DNA from: Ornithinimicrobium cavernae
GTDB lineage: Bacteria > Actinomycetota > Actinomycetes > Actinomycetales > Dermatophilaceae
Length of the DNA stretch: 64,000 nt
Assembly: GCF_003121625.1 (NCBI RefSeq)
Contig: NZ_QDDJ01000005.1
Location: forward strand, 247,620-311,619
Direction of reading: 5' to 3'
The notes under the pieces were generated by a model. That model saw only the letters and a program-made list of their open reading frames with translations, did not search any database and had not been told where the DNA came from. Positions 15,768 to 24,113 of this stretch are shown piece by piece. Both the position numbers and the translations under genes were made by a program. Positions within the stretch are counted from its first letter, which is position 1, and every line of letters begins with the position of its first letter.

Positions 15768-18140
15768 ATGACCCAGCTCTCGCCCCAGGGTGGTGTCGCG
15801 GCCGCGGACGCGTCCCCGCCGGCTGATGACGCGACCCTCCGCCAGGTGGAGGACCGGGTGCTGTGGCTGTCCACAGCGATCATCGACCACGCGAACCGGG
15901 TGCGCCCCAACACCTCCGGCCTGAAGGTGGGCGGTCACCAGGCGTCGTGCGCCTCGATGGTCACGGTCATGACGGACCTCTGGATGCGGCACCTGCGCCC
16001 GCAGGACCGGGTCTCGGTCAAGCCGCACGCCTCGCCCGTGCTGCACGCCCTGAACTACGTGACGGGTCAGCTGGACGCGGACTACCTGCCCACGCTGCGC
16101 GCCCTGGGCGGGCTGCAGTCCTACCCGTCGCGGTCCAAGGACCCCGACCCGGTGGACTACTCGACCGGGTCCGTCGGCATCGGGGCGACCGCCCCCATCT
16201 GGGGCGCGATCTCCAGGCGGTATGTCGCGGGGCTGGCCGAGGAGCCGGCCGACCGGACGGTCCTGGGTCGGCAGTACTCCCTCCTCGGTGATGCCGAGCT
16301 GGACGAGGGCGCGGTGTGGGAGGCGGTCCTCGACCCGCAGGTCGCCACGCTGGGTGAGGTCGTGTGGGTGGTGGACATGAACCGGCAGTCCCTGGACCGG
16401 GTGGCCCCACGGATCCAGACGAGCCGGTTCGAGCAGCTGTTCGCGGCGGCGGGCTGGCAGGTGATCACGCTGCGGTGGGGCGCCCGGATCAGCGAGCTCT
16501 TCGAGGGGCCCGGCGGGCAGGCGCTGCGACAGCGGATGGAGTCGATGCCGAACCCGGAGTACCAGCGGATGCTGCGGCGCGCCCCGGCCGAGCTGCGCGA
16601 GCACCTGCCCGGTGACGGGACGGCGGCCGACGGGGTGCGCCAGGCGATCGCCGGGCTGTCCGACGAGGACCTGGCGGCGGCCTTCCGGGACCTGGGCGGG
16701 CACTCGCTGCCCTCGCTGGACGCAGCGTTCGCGCAGATCGACGACCACCGTCCGACGGTGATCCTGGCCTACACGGTCAAGGGCAACCGGCTCTCCAGCG
16801 AGGGGCACCCGCAGAACCACTCCTCGCTGCTGACCGGGGAGCAGATGGCGGACCTGGCGGGCCGGCTCGGTGCCGACCTCGCGGACCCGTGGGCGCCGCT
16901 GGACCCCGCCTCACCAGCCGGTGCCTGGGCGCTGGAGCGCGGCAGGGCGCTGGCCCGGGAGACGGTCACACGCCACACCGAGGTCGCGGTGCCCACCGAC
17001 TTCGGTCGCACGCCGAAGGGGACCGCCACCACCCAGGCGTCACTGGGCCGCGCGCTGCTGGACCTGACCCGGCAGGCCCCCGAGGCGGCCCGGCGGGTCG
17101 TCTCGGTCAGCCCCGACGTGTCCTCCAGCACCAACCTGGCCGGTTGGCTCAACAAGGTGGGGCTCTGGACGGGGGCAGCGGAGGAGAACCGCGACTGGTT
17201 CGCCGACGACCCCGAGACACTGCTGCACTGGCGCGAGTCCCGCTCGGGCCAGCACATCGAGCTCGGCATCGCCGAGGTCAACCTGGTCTCGCTGATCGGC
17301 GAGCTGGGCGCCACCTGGTCGCGGTGGGGCCAGCCGCTGCTGCCGATCGGTGTGCTGTACGACCCGTTCGTGCACCGGGCCCTGGAACCGTGGACCTACG
17401 GGATCTATGCCGGCGGCCAGTCGATCCTGGTCGGGACCCCGTCCGGGGTCACCTTGGCCCCGGAGGGTGGGGCGCACCAGTCGATCACCACACCGTCGGT
17501 GGGGCTGGAGCAGCCGGGGCTGGTGACCTACGAACCGGCCTTCGCCCAGGACACCGAGTGGGTCCTGCTCGCCTCGCTGGGGCGCCTGGGCCGCCCGGAC
17601 GGGGTGTCGGCCTACCTGCGCCTGTCGACGCGGCCGGTGGACCAGACCCTGGCCGACGTGCCGACGGACCCGGCTGCGCGGGAGCGGCGCCGGGCCCAGG
17701 TCGTCGCCGGTGGCTACCGGCTGCGCCGCACCGCGGAGCCGGCCGTGACCCTCGCCGCCATGGGCGCGGTGGTGCCCAACGCGATCCAGGCCGCAGACCG
17801 GTTGGAGCAGCTCGGGATCCCTGCCGACGTGCTGGTGGTGACCAGCCCGGGGCTGCTCTACCAGGCGCTGCAGGCCCGGCGGGGGCGTCCGGCCGCGACG
17901 CCCTACGCGCAGCCGTGGATCCTGGACCAGCTGCTGCCCGCCGACCGGGCCACCCCGCTGGTGACGGTGCTGGACGGCCATCCGCACACGCTCACCTTCC
18001 TGGGCACGGTCAACCAGGTGCCCACCCACAGCCTGGGCGTCACCGAGTTCGGCCAGTCCGGCGACCTCGACGAGGTGCACGCCCTGCACGGCCTCGATGC
18101 CGACGCGATCGTGCGCAGCGCCCTGGACCTGACCACCTGA
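15768..18140 (+). CDS. AceE-like thiamine diphosphate enzyme (homodimeric 2-oxoacid dehydrogenase E1 type)
   Basis: 790 residues with the three-part transketolase/AceE arrangement. The N-terminal third has IIDHANRVRP and GGHQASCASM as in AceE. The ThDP/Mg motif reads GDAELDE at residues 174-180 with Asn205, where AceE has GDGEMDE. The central domain has the catalytic Glu segment ELGIAEVNL, and the C-terminal domain starts near residue 620. It would decarboxylate a 2-oxo acid. No E2 or E3 gene is in the window, so partner subunits, or an independent reaction, remain open. The 2-oxobutyrate made by AcdS just upstream is an attractive substrate. AGAAGGGA is its ribosome site. Confidence 0.82.
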   Translation: MTQLSPQGGVAAADASPPADDATLRQVEDRVLWLSTAIIDHANRVRPNTSGLKVGGHQASCASMVTVMTDLWMRHLRPQDRVSVKPHASPVLHALNYVTGQLDADYLPTLRALGGLQSYPSRSKDPDPVDYSTGSVGIGATAPIWGAISRRYVAGLAEEPADRTVLGRQYSLLGDAELDEGAVWEAVLDPQVATLGEVVWVVDMNRQSLDRVAPRIQTSRFEQLFAAAGWQVITLRWGARISELFEGPGGQALRQRMESMPNPEYQRMLRRAPAELREHLPGDGTAADGVRQAIAGLSDEDLAAAFRDLGGHSLPSLDAAFAQIDDHRPTVILAYTVKGNRLSSEGHPQNHSSLLTGEQMADLAGRLGADLADPWAPLDPASPAGAWALERGRALARETVTRHTEVAVPTDFGRTPKGTATTQASLGRALLDLTRQAPEAARRVVSVSPDVSSSTNLAGWLNKVGLWTGAAEENRDWFADDPETLLHWRESRSGQHIELGIAEVNLVSLIGELGATWSRWGQPLLPIGVLYDPFVHRALEPWTYGIYAGGQSILVGTPSGVTLAPEGGAHQSITTPSVGLEQPGLVTYEPAFAQDTEWVLLASLGRLGRPDGVSAYLRLSTRPVDQTLADVPTDPAARERRRAQVVAGGYRLRRTAEPAVTLAAMGAVVPNAIQAADRLEQLGIPADVLVVTSPGLLYQALQARRGRPAATPYAQPWILDQLLPADRATPLVTVLDGHPHTLTFLGTVNQVPTHSLGVTEFGQSGDLDEVHALHGLDADAIVRSALDLTT

Positions 18141-18165
18141 GGCGCGGCCTGCCGCGCGGGCGGGC

Positions 18166-18537
18166 TCAGCCGAGGGCGGCGAACCGGCCCGCCGCCACGA
18201 AGGCGGCGGTGAGCAGCAGCGCCAGGTTCTCGGCGACTGCCTTGGGCTCCCGCAGGGAGGCGTGCGAGACGGCCGCGCCGCACATGACGACGATCAGACC
18301 GACCGCCGCCAGGGGAGTGAGCACCCGGGCCGTGTCGGTGAGCCACGGGGCGAACAGGCCGACTGCGGCGAGCAGCTCCGAGGCGGCGGTCAGGCGCACG
18401 ACGTGCATGGGAAACGGTGCGATGCCGGTCTGGCCGGTGTCGAGCATCCGCTGGCGCGACATGACGAGCTTGGCGGTGCCCGACGCGGCGAACACCAGGG
18501 CGAGGGCGCCGCTGGCGATCCACAGGGCGAGGTCCAT
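18166..18537 (-). CDS. DoxX family membrane protein
   Basis: 123 residues with four hydrophobic helices. ALVFAASGTAKLVMSRQRM and LTAASELLAAVGLFAPWL are typical DoxX segments. These small membrane proteins are often linked to redox or detoxification functions. GGAGTC precedes the ATG. It is divergent from the ECF41 sigma factor gene and has its own ECF41-type promoter, so it is probably the sigma factor's direct target. Confidence 0.85.
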   Translation of the reverse strand: MDLALWIASGALALVFAASGTAKLVMSRQRMLDTGQTGIAPFPMHVVRLTAASELLAAVGLFAPWLTDTARVLTPLAAVGLIVVMCGAAVSHASLREPKAVAENLALLLTAAFVAAGRFAALG

Positions 18538-18574
18538 GACGACTCCTTCGGTGCGAGATCACTGACACCAGGAG

Positions 18575-18601
18575 GACGGGACGGGACCCGCGACCGTGAC
18601 A
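18575..18601 (-). promoter_or_regulatory. ECF41-type promoter driving the DoxX gene
   Basis: On the minus strand, TGTCACG (18601-18595) and CGTC (18578-18575) are separated by exactly 16 bases. The published ECF41 consensus is TGTCACA-N16-CGTC, so only one base differs. Transcription would begin about 30 bases before the doxX ATG, leaving room for its ribosome site. Confidence 0.75.
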
Positions 18602-18639
18602 GTCGGCATACGGGGGCGTAGTTTGCGAGAGGACGGTGG

Positions 18640-18666
18640 TGTCACACTCCACGGCCGCCAGCCGTC
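18640..18666 (+). promoter_or_regulatory. ECF41-type autoregulatory promoter of the sigma factor gene
   Basis: TGTCACA (18640-18646), 16 spacer bases and CGTC (18663-18666) match the ECF41 consensus exactly. The expected transcription start, about 6-9 bases beyond CGTC, falls at or next to the ATG at 18675. This implies leaderless or nearly leaderless translation and rules out the upstream GTG codons as starts. Confidence 0.8.
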
Positions 18667-18674
18667 CTCCTGTC

Positions 18675-19610
18675 ATGCAGCCGATCGACGAGCGTCTCGC
18701 CGACGCCTACTCCGCCCACCGCCGCACCCTGCTGGCTGTCGCCTACCGGATGCTCGGCAGCTTCACCGACGCCGAGGACGTGGTGCAGGACGCGTTCCTG
18801 CGTTTCCGGCGGGCACTGGAGTCGGGGGAGCGGCCGGAGTCGGACCGGGCCTACCTGATGACGATCACGAGCCGGCTCGCCATCGACGAGCTGCGGTCGG
18901 CGCGGGTGCGGCGCGAGGAGTACGTCGGCCCCTGGCTCCCCGAACCCGCGGTCGAGGGGCTGACCGAGCTGGCCGACGACATCGCGCTGGCCGACTCGTT
19001 GTCGACCGCGTTCCTCGTGCTCCTGGAGCGGCTCGGCCCCGAACAGCGGGCTGTGCTGCTGCTCCACGACGTGTTTGCCCTGACGTTCCCGGAGGTCGCC
19101 CGGATCGTCGGCAAGTCGGAGGAGGCCTGCCGCCAGATCGGGGCCCGAGCCCGACGACACGTCAGCGAGGGGCGACCACGGTTCACTGCGCAGACGCGGG
19201 AGGCGGAGGCGCTCGCGGACCGGTTCTGGGCGGCGGCCAGGGAGGGCGACCTGGAGGGCCTGGTGGGACTGCTCGCGGAGCAGGCCGAGTTCGTCGGCGA
19301 CGGCGGCGACTCCGGGCGCGGGCTGACCAGGCCGGTGTCCGGTGCCGAGGCGGTGGCGCACGTCGTGCTGGCGATCTTCCGACTCATCCGGGAGCTGGGC
19401 GGCACCACGGAGTCGGTCAGGGTCGGCAGCCAGCCGGCGGTCCTCGTCCTGGATGACAGGGGAGACCTCGCTGCCGTCTGGTCCCTGGTCATCGAGACCG
19501 ACCGCATCGTCGCGGTCCACGGGATGGTCAACCCCGAGAAGCTGGGGCACCTCGGCGTCCCGCTCACCTCCCTGGACGGACGGGCGACGTGGCACAGCCG
19601 GCCCCGGTGA
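18675..19610 (+). CDS. sigJ: ECF41-type RNA polymerase sigma factor with fused SnoaL-like domain (SigJ family)
   Basis: 311 residues from the ATG at 18675. GTG codons at 18636 and 18639 are in frame, but they lie upstream of or within the promoter -35 element. Residues 1-170 carry sigma2 (AYRMLGSFTDAEDVVQDAFL) and sigma4 (LLLHDVFALTFPEVARIVGK) regions. The remaining 140 residues are the SnoaL_2-like extension that replaces an anti-sigma factor in ECF41 proteins; FVGDGGDSGRG stands where the DGGGK motif is expected. It probably controls itself and the divergent doxX. Confidence 0.9.
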   Translation: MQPIDERLADAYSAHRRTLLAVAYRMLGSFTDAEDVVQDAFLRFRRALESGERPESDRAYLMTITSRLAIDELRSARVRREEYVGPWLPEPAVEGLTELADDIALADSLSTAFLVLLERLGPEQRAVLLLHDVFALTFPEVARIVGKSEEACRQIGARARRHVSEGRPRFTAQTREAEALADRFWAAAREGDLEGLVGLLAEQAEFVGDGGDSGRGLTRPVSGAEAVAHVVLAIFRLIRELGGTTESVRVGSQPAVLVLDDRGDLAAVWSLVIETDRIVAVHGMVNPEKLGHLGVPLTSLDGRATWHSRPR

Positions 19611-19615
19611 GCCGC

Positions 19616-20149
19616 TCAGCCCGTGACGTCTGCCAGCGCCGCCGTGAACGACTCGTGCACCGGACGCGAGAACAGCACGAACCGCACCAGGTCGAGGTCG
19701 CCCGGGTGCTCACCCAGCCAGCCGCGGACGGTCGCGACGGCCACGCGGGCCACCTCCTCGGCGTCCCAGCCGAAGACCCCCGCCGACACGGCCGGACAGG
19801 CCACGGACCGGGCGCCCACCTCGGCGGCAACGTCCAGGCTCCGCGAGAAGCAGCTGGCCAGGAGCGCCGGGTCCGTCTCACCGCGGTGCCGGTTCGGGCC
19901 GACCGTGTGGATGACCCACCGCGCGGGCAGGTTCCCCGCCCCGGTCGCCACCGCCTCCCCGACGGGCAGCCCGTCGTGCCAGCGGGCGGCCCGCAGCCGC
20001 CGGCACTCCTCCAGCAGGCCCGGCCCGGCGGCGGCGTGGATCGCGCCGTCGACACCGCCACCACCCAGCAGCGTGGAGTTGGCCGCGTTGACGACCGCGT
20101 CCACGTGCTCGGTCGTGATGTCTCCGTGGACGGCCTCGATCCGCGTCAT
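19616..20149 (-). CDS. Macrodomain protein, probable O-acetyl-ADP-ribose deacetylase
   Basis: 177 residues from an ATG that overlaps the upstream GNAT stop (ATGA) with GAGGCAAGG before it. Macrodomain motifs are DITTEHVDAVVNAANSTLLG, GGGGVDGAIHAAAGP and VSAGVFGWDAEEV. YmdB-like members remove acetyl from O-acetyl-ADP-ribose or ADP-ribose from proteins. Coupling to a GNAT acetyltransferase suggests co-expression. It ends 5 bases from the convergent sigma factor gene. Confidence 0.92.
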   Translation of the reverse strand: MTRIEAVHGDITTEHVDAVVNAANSTLLGGGGVDGAIHAAAGPGLLEECRRLRAARWHDGLPVGEAVATGAGNLPARWVIHTVGPNRHRGETDPALLASCFSRSLDVAAEVGARSVACPAVSAGVFGWDAEEVARVAVATVRGWLGEHPGDLDLVRFVLFSRPVHESFTAALADVTG

Positions 20150-20736
20150 GACCTTGCCTCCTCCCACTCCTGCCGCAACAGACCCATGATGACCGCGTCG
20201 ACCCGCTCGCCGTCAAACTGCAGCGCCTCCCGCCGTCGCCCCTCCACGACGAACCCCGCCTTCTCATAGGTCCGTTGCGCCCGCGGGTTGAAGGCATAGA
20301 CCTCCAGGTCGATCCGGTGCAGGGGTAGGTGGGTGAACGCGTGGTCGATGAGCAGCCGCGTCGCCTCGGTGCCCAGCCCGCGGTCACGTCCGGCCGGCCC
20401 GATCAGCACGCGGTAGTTGCAGGTCCGGCTGGCCTCGTCCCACTCGTTGAGCACCACCTCACCGACCACCTCACCGCTGGCGTTGTCCACGACCATCAGG
20501 TCGAGCCGGTCGGTCTGGGCGTTGCGCGTGGAGTACCACGCCTGCAGCCGCGTCAGGTCCTCCTCGCCGGACTCGGCCTCGGCGGTGGAGTGCGCACTGG
20601 CGGTCAGCCGGCGAAGCTCCGGGTCGGTCAGTATGCGGCCCAGCACCGGCACGTCGTCGGGCTCCACAGGGCGCAGGGTCACCAGGGTCCCGGTCAGGGT
20701 CGGCTTGTCGGCGAAGGTGCGGTCGGTCGTGGCCAT
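20146..20736 (-). CDS. GNAT family N-acetyltransferase (RimJ/RimL-like)
   Basis: 196 residues. LRPVEPDDVPVLGRILTDPE opens the domain; the acetyl-CoA loop appears as IGPAGRDRGLGTEATRLLID, and the end has LEVYAFNPRAQRTYEKAGFV. This pattern is typical of RimJ/RimL-like transferases acetylating protein N-termini or small amines. The substrate is unknown. It is translationally coupled to the macrodomain gene. Confidence 0.9.
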   Translation of the reverse strand: MATTDRTFADKPTLTGTLVTLRPVEPDDVPVLGRILTDPELRRLTASAHSTAEAESGEEDLTRLQAWYSTRNAQTDRLDLMVVDNASGEVVGEVVLNEWDEASRTCNYRVLIGPAGRDRGLGTEATRLLIDHAFTHLPLHRIDLEVYAFNPRAQRTYEKAGFVVEGRRREALQFDGERVDAVIMGLLRQEWEEARS

Positions 20737-20786
20737 GCCCCCACTGTCACAGGCGCACCTGTGGATGGCTAGTAGTTTCTCGGCCT

Positions 20787-20803
20787 ATGCATGTAAAATG
20801 CAT
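20787..20803. promoter_or_regulatory. Palindromic operator/promoter of the vapBC pair
   Basis: ATGCAT occurs at 20787-20792 and again at 20798-20803, forming an inverted repeat around GTAAA. TAAAAT at 20794-20799 is a good -10 element, placed so that transcription would begin at about the antitoxin ATG (20806), giving a leaderless mRNA. Antitoxin binding over the -10 region would give the usual autorepression. Confidence 0.5.
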
Positions 20804-20805
20804 GC

Positions 20806-21081
20806 ATGGTGGCTCTCCAGATCCGCGACGTGCCCGAGGACGTGCGTCAGACGCTCAGCGAGTGCGCGGCGGCCCGCGGGCAGTCCTTGCAGTCGTTCCT
20901 GCTGCACCTGGTGACCGCGGAGGCGGGGCGTGCGCGCAACCTCACGCTGCTGGAGCGTTTCGCGGACCGGCGGGACGGTTCCAGGCTGGCCCCGCGCGAG
21001 GTCGCTGCGGCCCTCGACACGGCACGGGCAGATCGCCTCGTGAGCCTCGCGATCGATCACGAGGCTGGCCGGACCGAGTGA
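20806..21081 (+). CDS. vapB: FitA/VapB-type ribbon-helix-helix antitoxin
   Basis: 91 residues. The first 45 are an RHH DNA-binding fold: a beta strand (ALQIRDVP) and helices with LSECAAARGQSLQSFLLHLV. The C-terminal half is charged, as expected for the toxin-binding part. The stop overlaps the GTG start of the PIN-domain gene, the standard toxin-antitoxin arrangement. It neutralises VapC and represses the operon. Confidence 0.9.
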   Translation: MVALQIRDVPEDVRQTLSECAAARGQSLQSFLLHLVTAEAGRARNLTLLERFADRRDGSRLAPREVAAALDTARADRLVSLAIDHEAGRTE

Positions 21082-21479
21082 TCGTCGTTGACGCGTCCGT
21101 CCTGGTCGCAGCCCTCGCCGATGACGGCCCGGTGGGCGGCGTTGCCAGGGCCGAGCTCTCCCACGATGCTCACTGGACGGTCCCCGACCACTGCGTCGCC
21201 GAAGTGTTCTCCGCGCTGCGCGGACTGTGGCTCGGCCGGCAGATCAGTCCTGCCCGCGCCGAGAGCGCTCTCGAGGCCCTCGAGCCCTTCGAGCTCGACG
21301 TCGTGCCGACACAGGGACTGCTGGCCCGGATGTGGGAGCTGCGCCACGACGTCTCCGGCTACGACGCCGCCTACCTGGCCCTGGCCGAGGCGTCGGCCTG
21401 TCCGCTTGTGACCGCGGACGCCAGGTTGGTCCGGGTGCCGGAAGCACGGTGCGAGATCAGGCTGGCACTCCCCGCCTGA
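21078..21479 (+). CDS. vapC: VapC-type PIN-domain ribonuclease toxin
   Basis: 133 residues from the GTG at 21078 that overlaps the antitoxin stop. All four PIN acidic positions are visible: Asp in VIVVDASVLV, Glu in HCVAEVFSALR, Asp in DVSGYDAAYLALAE and Asp in PLVTADARL. Toxins of this family cleave tRNA or rRNA in a metal-dependent way when released from the antitoxin. Confidence 0.92.
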   Translation: MIVVDASVLVAALADDGPVGGVARAELSHDAHWTVPDHCVAEVFSALRGLWLGRQISPARAESALEALEPFELDVVPTQGLLARMWELRHDVSGYDAAYLALAEASACPLVTADARLVRVPEARCEIRLALPA

Positions 21480-21490
21480 CGCACGGGAGC

Positions 21491-23014
21491 TCACGGCTCG
21501 AACGGCTCGAGCGGCTTGATGGCCGGCCCGTTGAGCACGTTGCCGTTCACGCTGAAGCGCGAGCCGTGGCAGGGGCAGTCCCAGGTGCGCTCGGCGTTGT
21601 TGAACTGGACGACACAACCCAGGTGCGTGCAGTTGGCCGACACCTCGTGCAGCAGGCCGTCCGGGTCGCGGTAGCTGGCCACCGCGCGGGCACCCACGTG
21701 CCGGATCCGGCCCTCGCCCTCGGGCACGTCGGCCGCGTCGTCACCGGAGGAGACCGCCCGGGCCAGGCCGCCCACCAGGTGGGAACCGACCTTCACCTGG
21801 TCCATCACGACCCCGGGGACCATCTCCAGCGACACCCTGTTGGGGCTCATCAGGTCCGCCTGCTCGAGGTCCGCCTCACCCGTGATGAGGTCGTGCAGGA
21901 GCAGCCCGGCGGCCGTGCCGTTGGTCATGCCCCACAGGTTGAACCCGGTCGCGACCCACAGGTTCTTGCTGGTCGGCAGGTACGGCCCGACATACGGCAC
22001 GCCGTCCGGGGTGGTCAGGTCGTGCGCCGCCCAGCGGTGCGTCACCTCCCGCAGGCCGACGTTGTCCTGGGCCCACCCGGCGAGGTCGGCAAAGAGCTTC
22101 TGCTGGTCCGGCTTGGTGCCCGGTGCGTGCTGACAGCCGCCCACGATGAGACGGTCGCCGGCCCCCGGCGGGGTGCGCAGGGAGTAGCCGTCGTCCGTGT
22201 CGAGGTACATGCCCTCGGGTGCCGTGCCGTCGACCGGTCCGCTGACCACCAGGTCGCGGGTCTGGCTGAGGCGGGTGAAGAACAGCGCGCGGTCCAGGAC
22301 CGGATAGTGCGTGGCGATCACCACGTGACCGGCCGAGACGGTGCGCACCTCGCTCGCCTCGGGACTGCCCGTGGCGGTCTCGACCAGGAGTATGCCGTCA
22401 CGCTCGTGGACGCCGACGACCACCTCTCCCTCAATCACCTGGCCGCCCGCGGCCTCGACCTGGTCGGCCAGGTGGAGCAGCCAGCGCTGGGGGTGGAACT
22501 GCGCCTGGTCGGGCAACCGGACCGCGGCCGCGACCTCGAACGGCAGGTCCACGTCGGTCAGCAGCTCGGTGCCGGTCAGGCCGGCCAGCTGCATCGCCTC
22601 GGCCTCGCGGGCCAGCGCGTCCCTGCGGTCCGGGCGCGTGGTGTAGACGTAGGAGTCGCGGCGCTCGAAGCCGCACTCCACCCGGCCGGCGGCGACCCCC
22701 TGCGCAACCCAGTCCAGCGCGCGGACCTGCGCCGCGGCATACTGCATCGCCCGGCTCTCACCGAGATCGGCGTAACGCAGCCCGTGCTGGGCAGTCACCT
22801 TGGCGGTCGTGTTGCCGGTGACGCCGGCGCCCACCTGGCGTGACTCCAGCACGGTGACCCGGCGTCCCGACCGGGCCAGCAGGCAGGCGGTCGTCAGCCC
22901 GGCGATGCCGGCGCCGACCACCACCACGTCGCTGTCCGGTGGGATCTGGCCACGACGGTCGGGTGTCTCGGTGTCGCTGTGCCACAACGACTTCGGCATC
23001 GGCAGCTCGAGCAT
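21491..23014 (-). CDS. FAD-dependent oxidoreductase with C-terminal Rieske [2Fe-2S] domain
   Basis: 507 residues from an ATG preceded by GGAGGA; an in-frame extension to 23293 has no support. Residues 25-400 are a DAO-type flavoprotein with the FAD motif VVVVGAGIAGLTTA and GVGAGVTGNTTAKVT-like substrate-loop features (read here as QVGAGVTGNTTAKVT). The last 100 residues are a Rieske domain with CTHLGCVV and CPCHGSRF binding the iron-sulfur cluster. The physiological substrate is unknown; similar fusions act on amines or amino acids. Confidence 0.9.
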   Translation of the reverse strand: MLELPMPKSLWHSDTETPDRRGQIPPDSDVVVVGAGIAGLTTACLLARSGRRVTVLESRQVGAGVTGNTTAKVTAQHGLRYADLGESRAMQYAAAQVRALDWVAQGVAAGRVECGFERRDSYVYTTRPDRRDALAREAEAMQLAGLTGTELLTDVDLPFEVAAAVRLPDQAQFHPQRWLLHLADQVEAAGGQVIEGEVVVGVHERDGILLVETATGSPEASEVRTVSAGHVVIATHYPVLDRALFFTRLSQTRDLVVSGPVDGTAPEGMYLDTDDGYSLRTPPGAGDRLIVGGCQHAPGTKPDQQKLFADLAGWAQDNVGLREVTHRWAAHDLTTPDGVPYVGPYLPTSKNLWVATGFNLWGMTNGTAAGLLLHDLITGEADLEQADLMSPNRVSLEMVPGVVMDQVKVGSHLVGGLARAVSSGDDAADVPEGEGRIRHVGARAVASYRDPDGLLHEVSANCTHLGCVVQFNNAERTWDCPCHGSRFSVNGNVLNGPAIKPLEPFEP

Positions 23015-23129
23015 GGACTCCTCCTTCGGCCTCTCCATCATGTGGGGGGCCACCGTCGCCTGCCACCCGGGAGCGTGGGCCCGCCGCGACCGCAGGCCAG
23101 GCGCAGGCTGCGGGTGGATGATGGAGGAC

Positions 23130-24101
23130 ATGCGGTACGCAGTCACCGGAGCCACGGGGTTCGTCGGGGGAGAGCTCGCCCACCAGCTCGTCGAGCAGGG
23201 CCACGACGTCGTCGCACTGGTCCGCTCCCCGGACCGTGCCTCGTCGCTGAGCTCGCTGGGGGTCCGGCTCGTCACGGGGGACCTGGACGACACCGGCGCG
23301 CTGGACCAGCTGCTTCATGAGGTGGACGGTCTCTTCCACGTCGCCGGGTGGTACCGGTTGGGCGGGCGCGACCTGTCGACCGGTCAGCGCGTCAACGTCG
23401 AGGGCACCCGCAACGTCCTGGCTGCGGCGGAGCGGGCCGGCACCGGCAGGGTCGTCTACACCAGCACCCTCGCCGTGAACTCCGACACCGGGGGAGAGGT
23501 GCGCGACGAGACGCACCGTCACACCGGTGGCCACCTGTCCGAGTACGACCGGACCAAGGCGGCGGCCCACGCGATCGCGACCGAGCTGGCCGGCGGTGGA
23601 CTGCCGCTGGTCACCGTCATGCCAGGCGGCATCTACGGCCCCGGGGACACGTCACAGACCGGGGAGCTCATCCGCCAGGTGGTGTCGGGCCGGCGACCGC
23701 AGGTGCCCAGTGGTGGCGGTCAGATGATGTGGGCCCACGTCACCGACATCGCCCGAGGACACCTGCTCGCGATGGAGCTCGGTGCGCCGGGCGAGTCCTA
23801 CATGCTGGCCGGTGACCAGGCCAGCCTCGCGCAGCTGCTGCAGTCGACCGCCCGCATCGCCGGGACGAGAGGGCCGATGCTGGTGCCGCACGCCATGATC
23901 CGCATCGCCGAGAAGGTGATGACACCGGTCCTGCGGATCGCGCCGGTGCCGTCGACCTACCACCCCGAGGCGCTGCGGGCCTCGCTGGCGACCTATCTCG
24001 GCACCCGCGACAAGGCCGAGCGCGATCTGCACTGGCACTCGCGTCCTCTGGAGGAGGGGCTCACCGAGACGGTCGCCTGGTTGCGAGGACGCGGGCACTA
24101 G
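23130..24101 (+). CDS. NAD(P)-dependent epimerase/dehydratase-like extended SDR
   Basis: 323 residues starting MRYAVTGATGFVGGELA, the N-terminal Rossmann motif of extended SDRs. The active site shows YTSTLAVNSD and YDRTKAAAH (YxxxK form). In-frame ATGs at 23118 and 23121 are alternatives; GGAGG sits only 2 bases before 23130, so one of them may be the real start. It resembles dihydroflavonol reductase-like or sugar-nucleotide epimerases. It is divergent from the Rieske-flavoprotein, with a 115-base shared promoter region. Confidence 0.85.
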   Translation: MRYAVTGATGFVGGELAHQLVEQGHDVVALVRSPDRASSLSSLGVRLVTGDLDDTGALDQLLHEVDGLFHVAGWYRLGGRDLSTGQRVNVEGTRNVLAAAERAGTGRVVYTSTLAVNSDTGGEVRDETHRHTGGHLSEYDRTKAAAHAIATELAGGGLPLVTVMPGGIYGPGDTSQTGELIRQVVSGRRPQVPSGGGQMMWAHVTDIARGHLLAMELGAPGESYMLAGDQASLAQLLQSTARIAGTRGPMLVPHAMIRIAEKVMTPVLRIAPVPSTYHPEALRASLATYLGTRDKAERDLHWHSRPLEEGLTETVAWLRGRGH

Positions 24102-24113
24102 CGACGTCGGTTG

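Noticed and set aside
21491..23293. 600-residue form of the Rieske flavoprotein
   Set aside because: The first 93 residues are antisense to the epimerase start region and low in complexity; the ATG at 23014 has a strong ribosome site and the FAD motif follows it.
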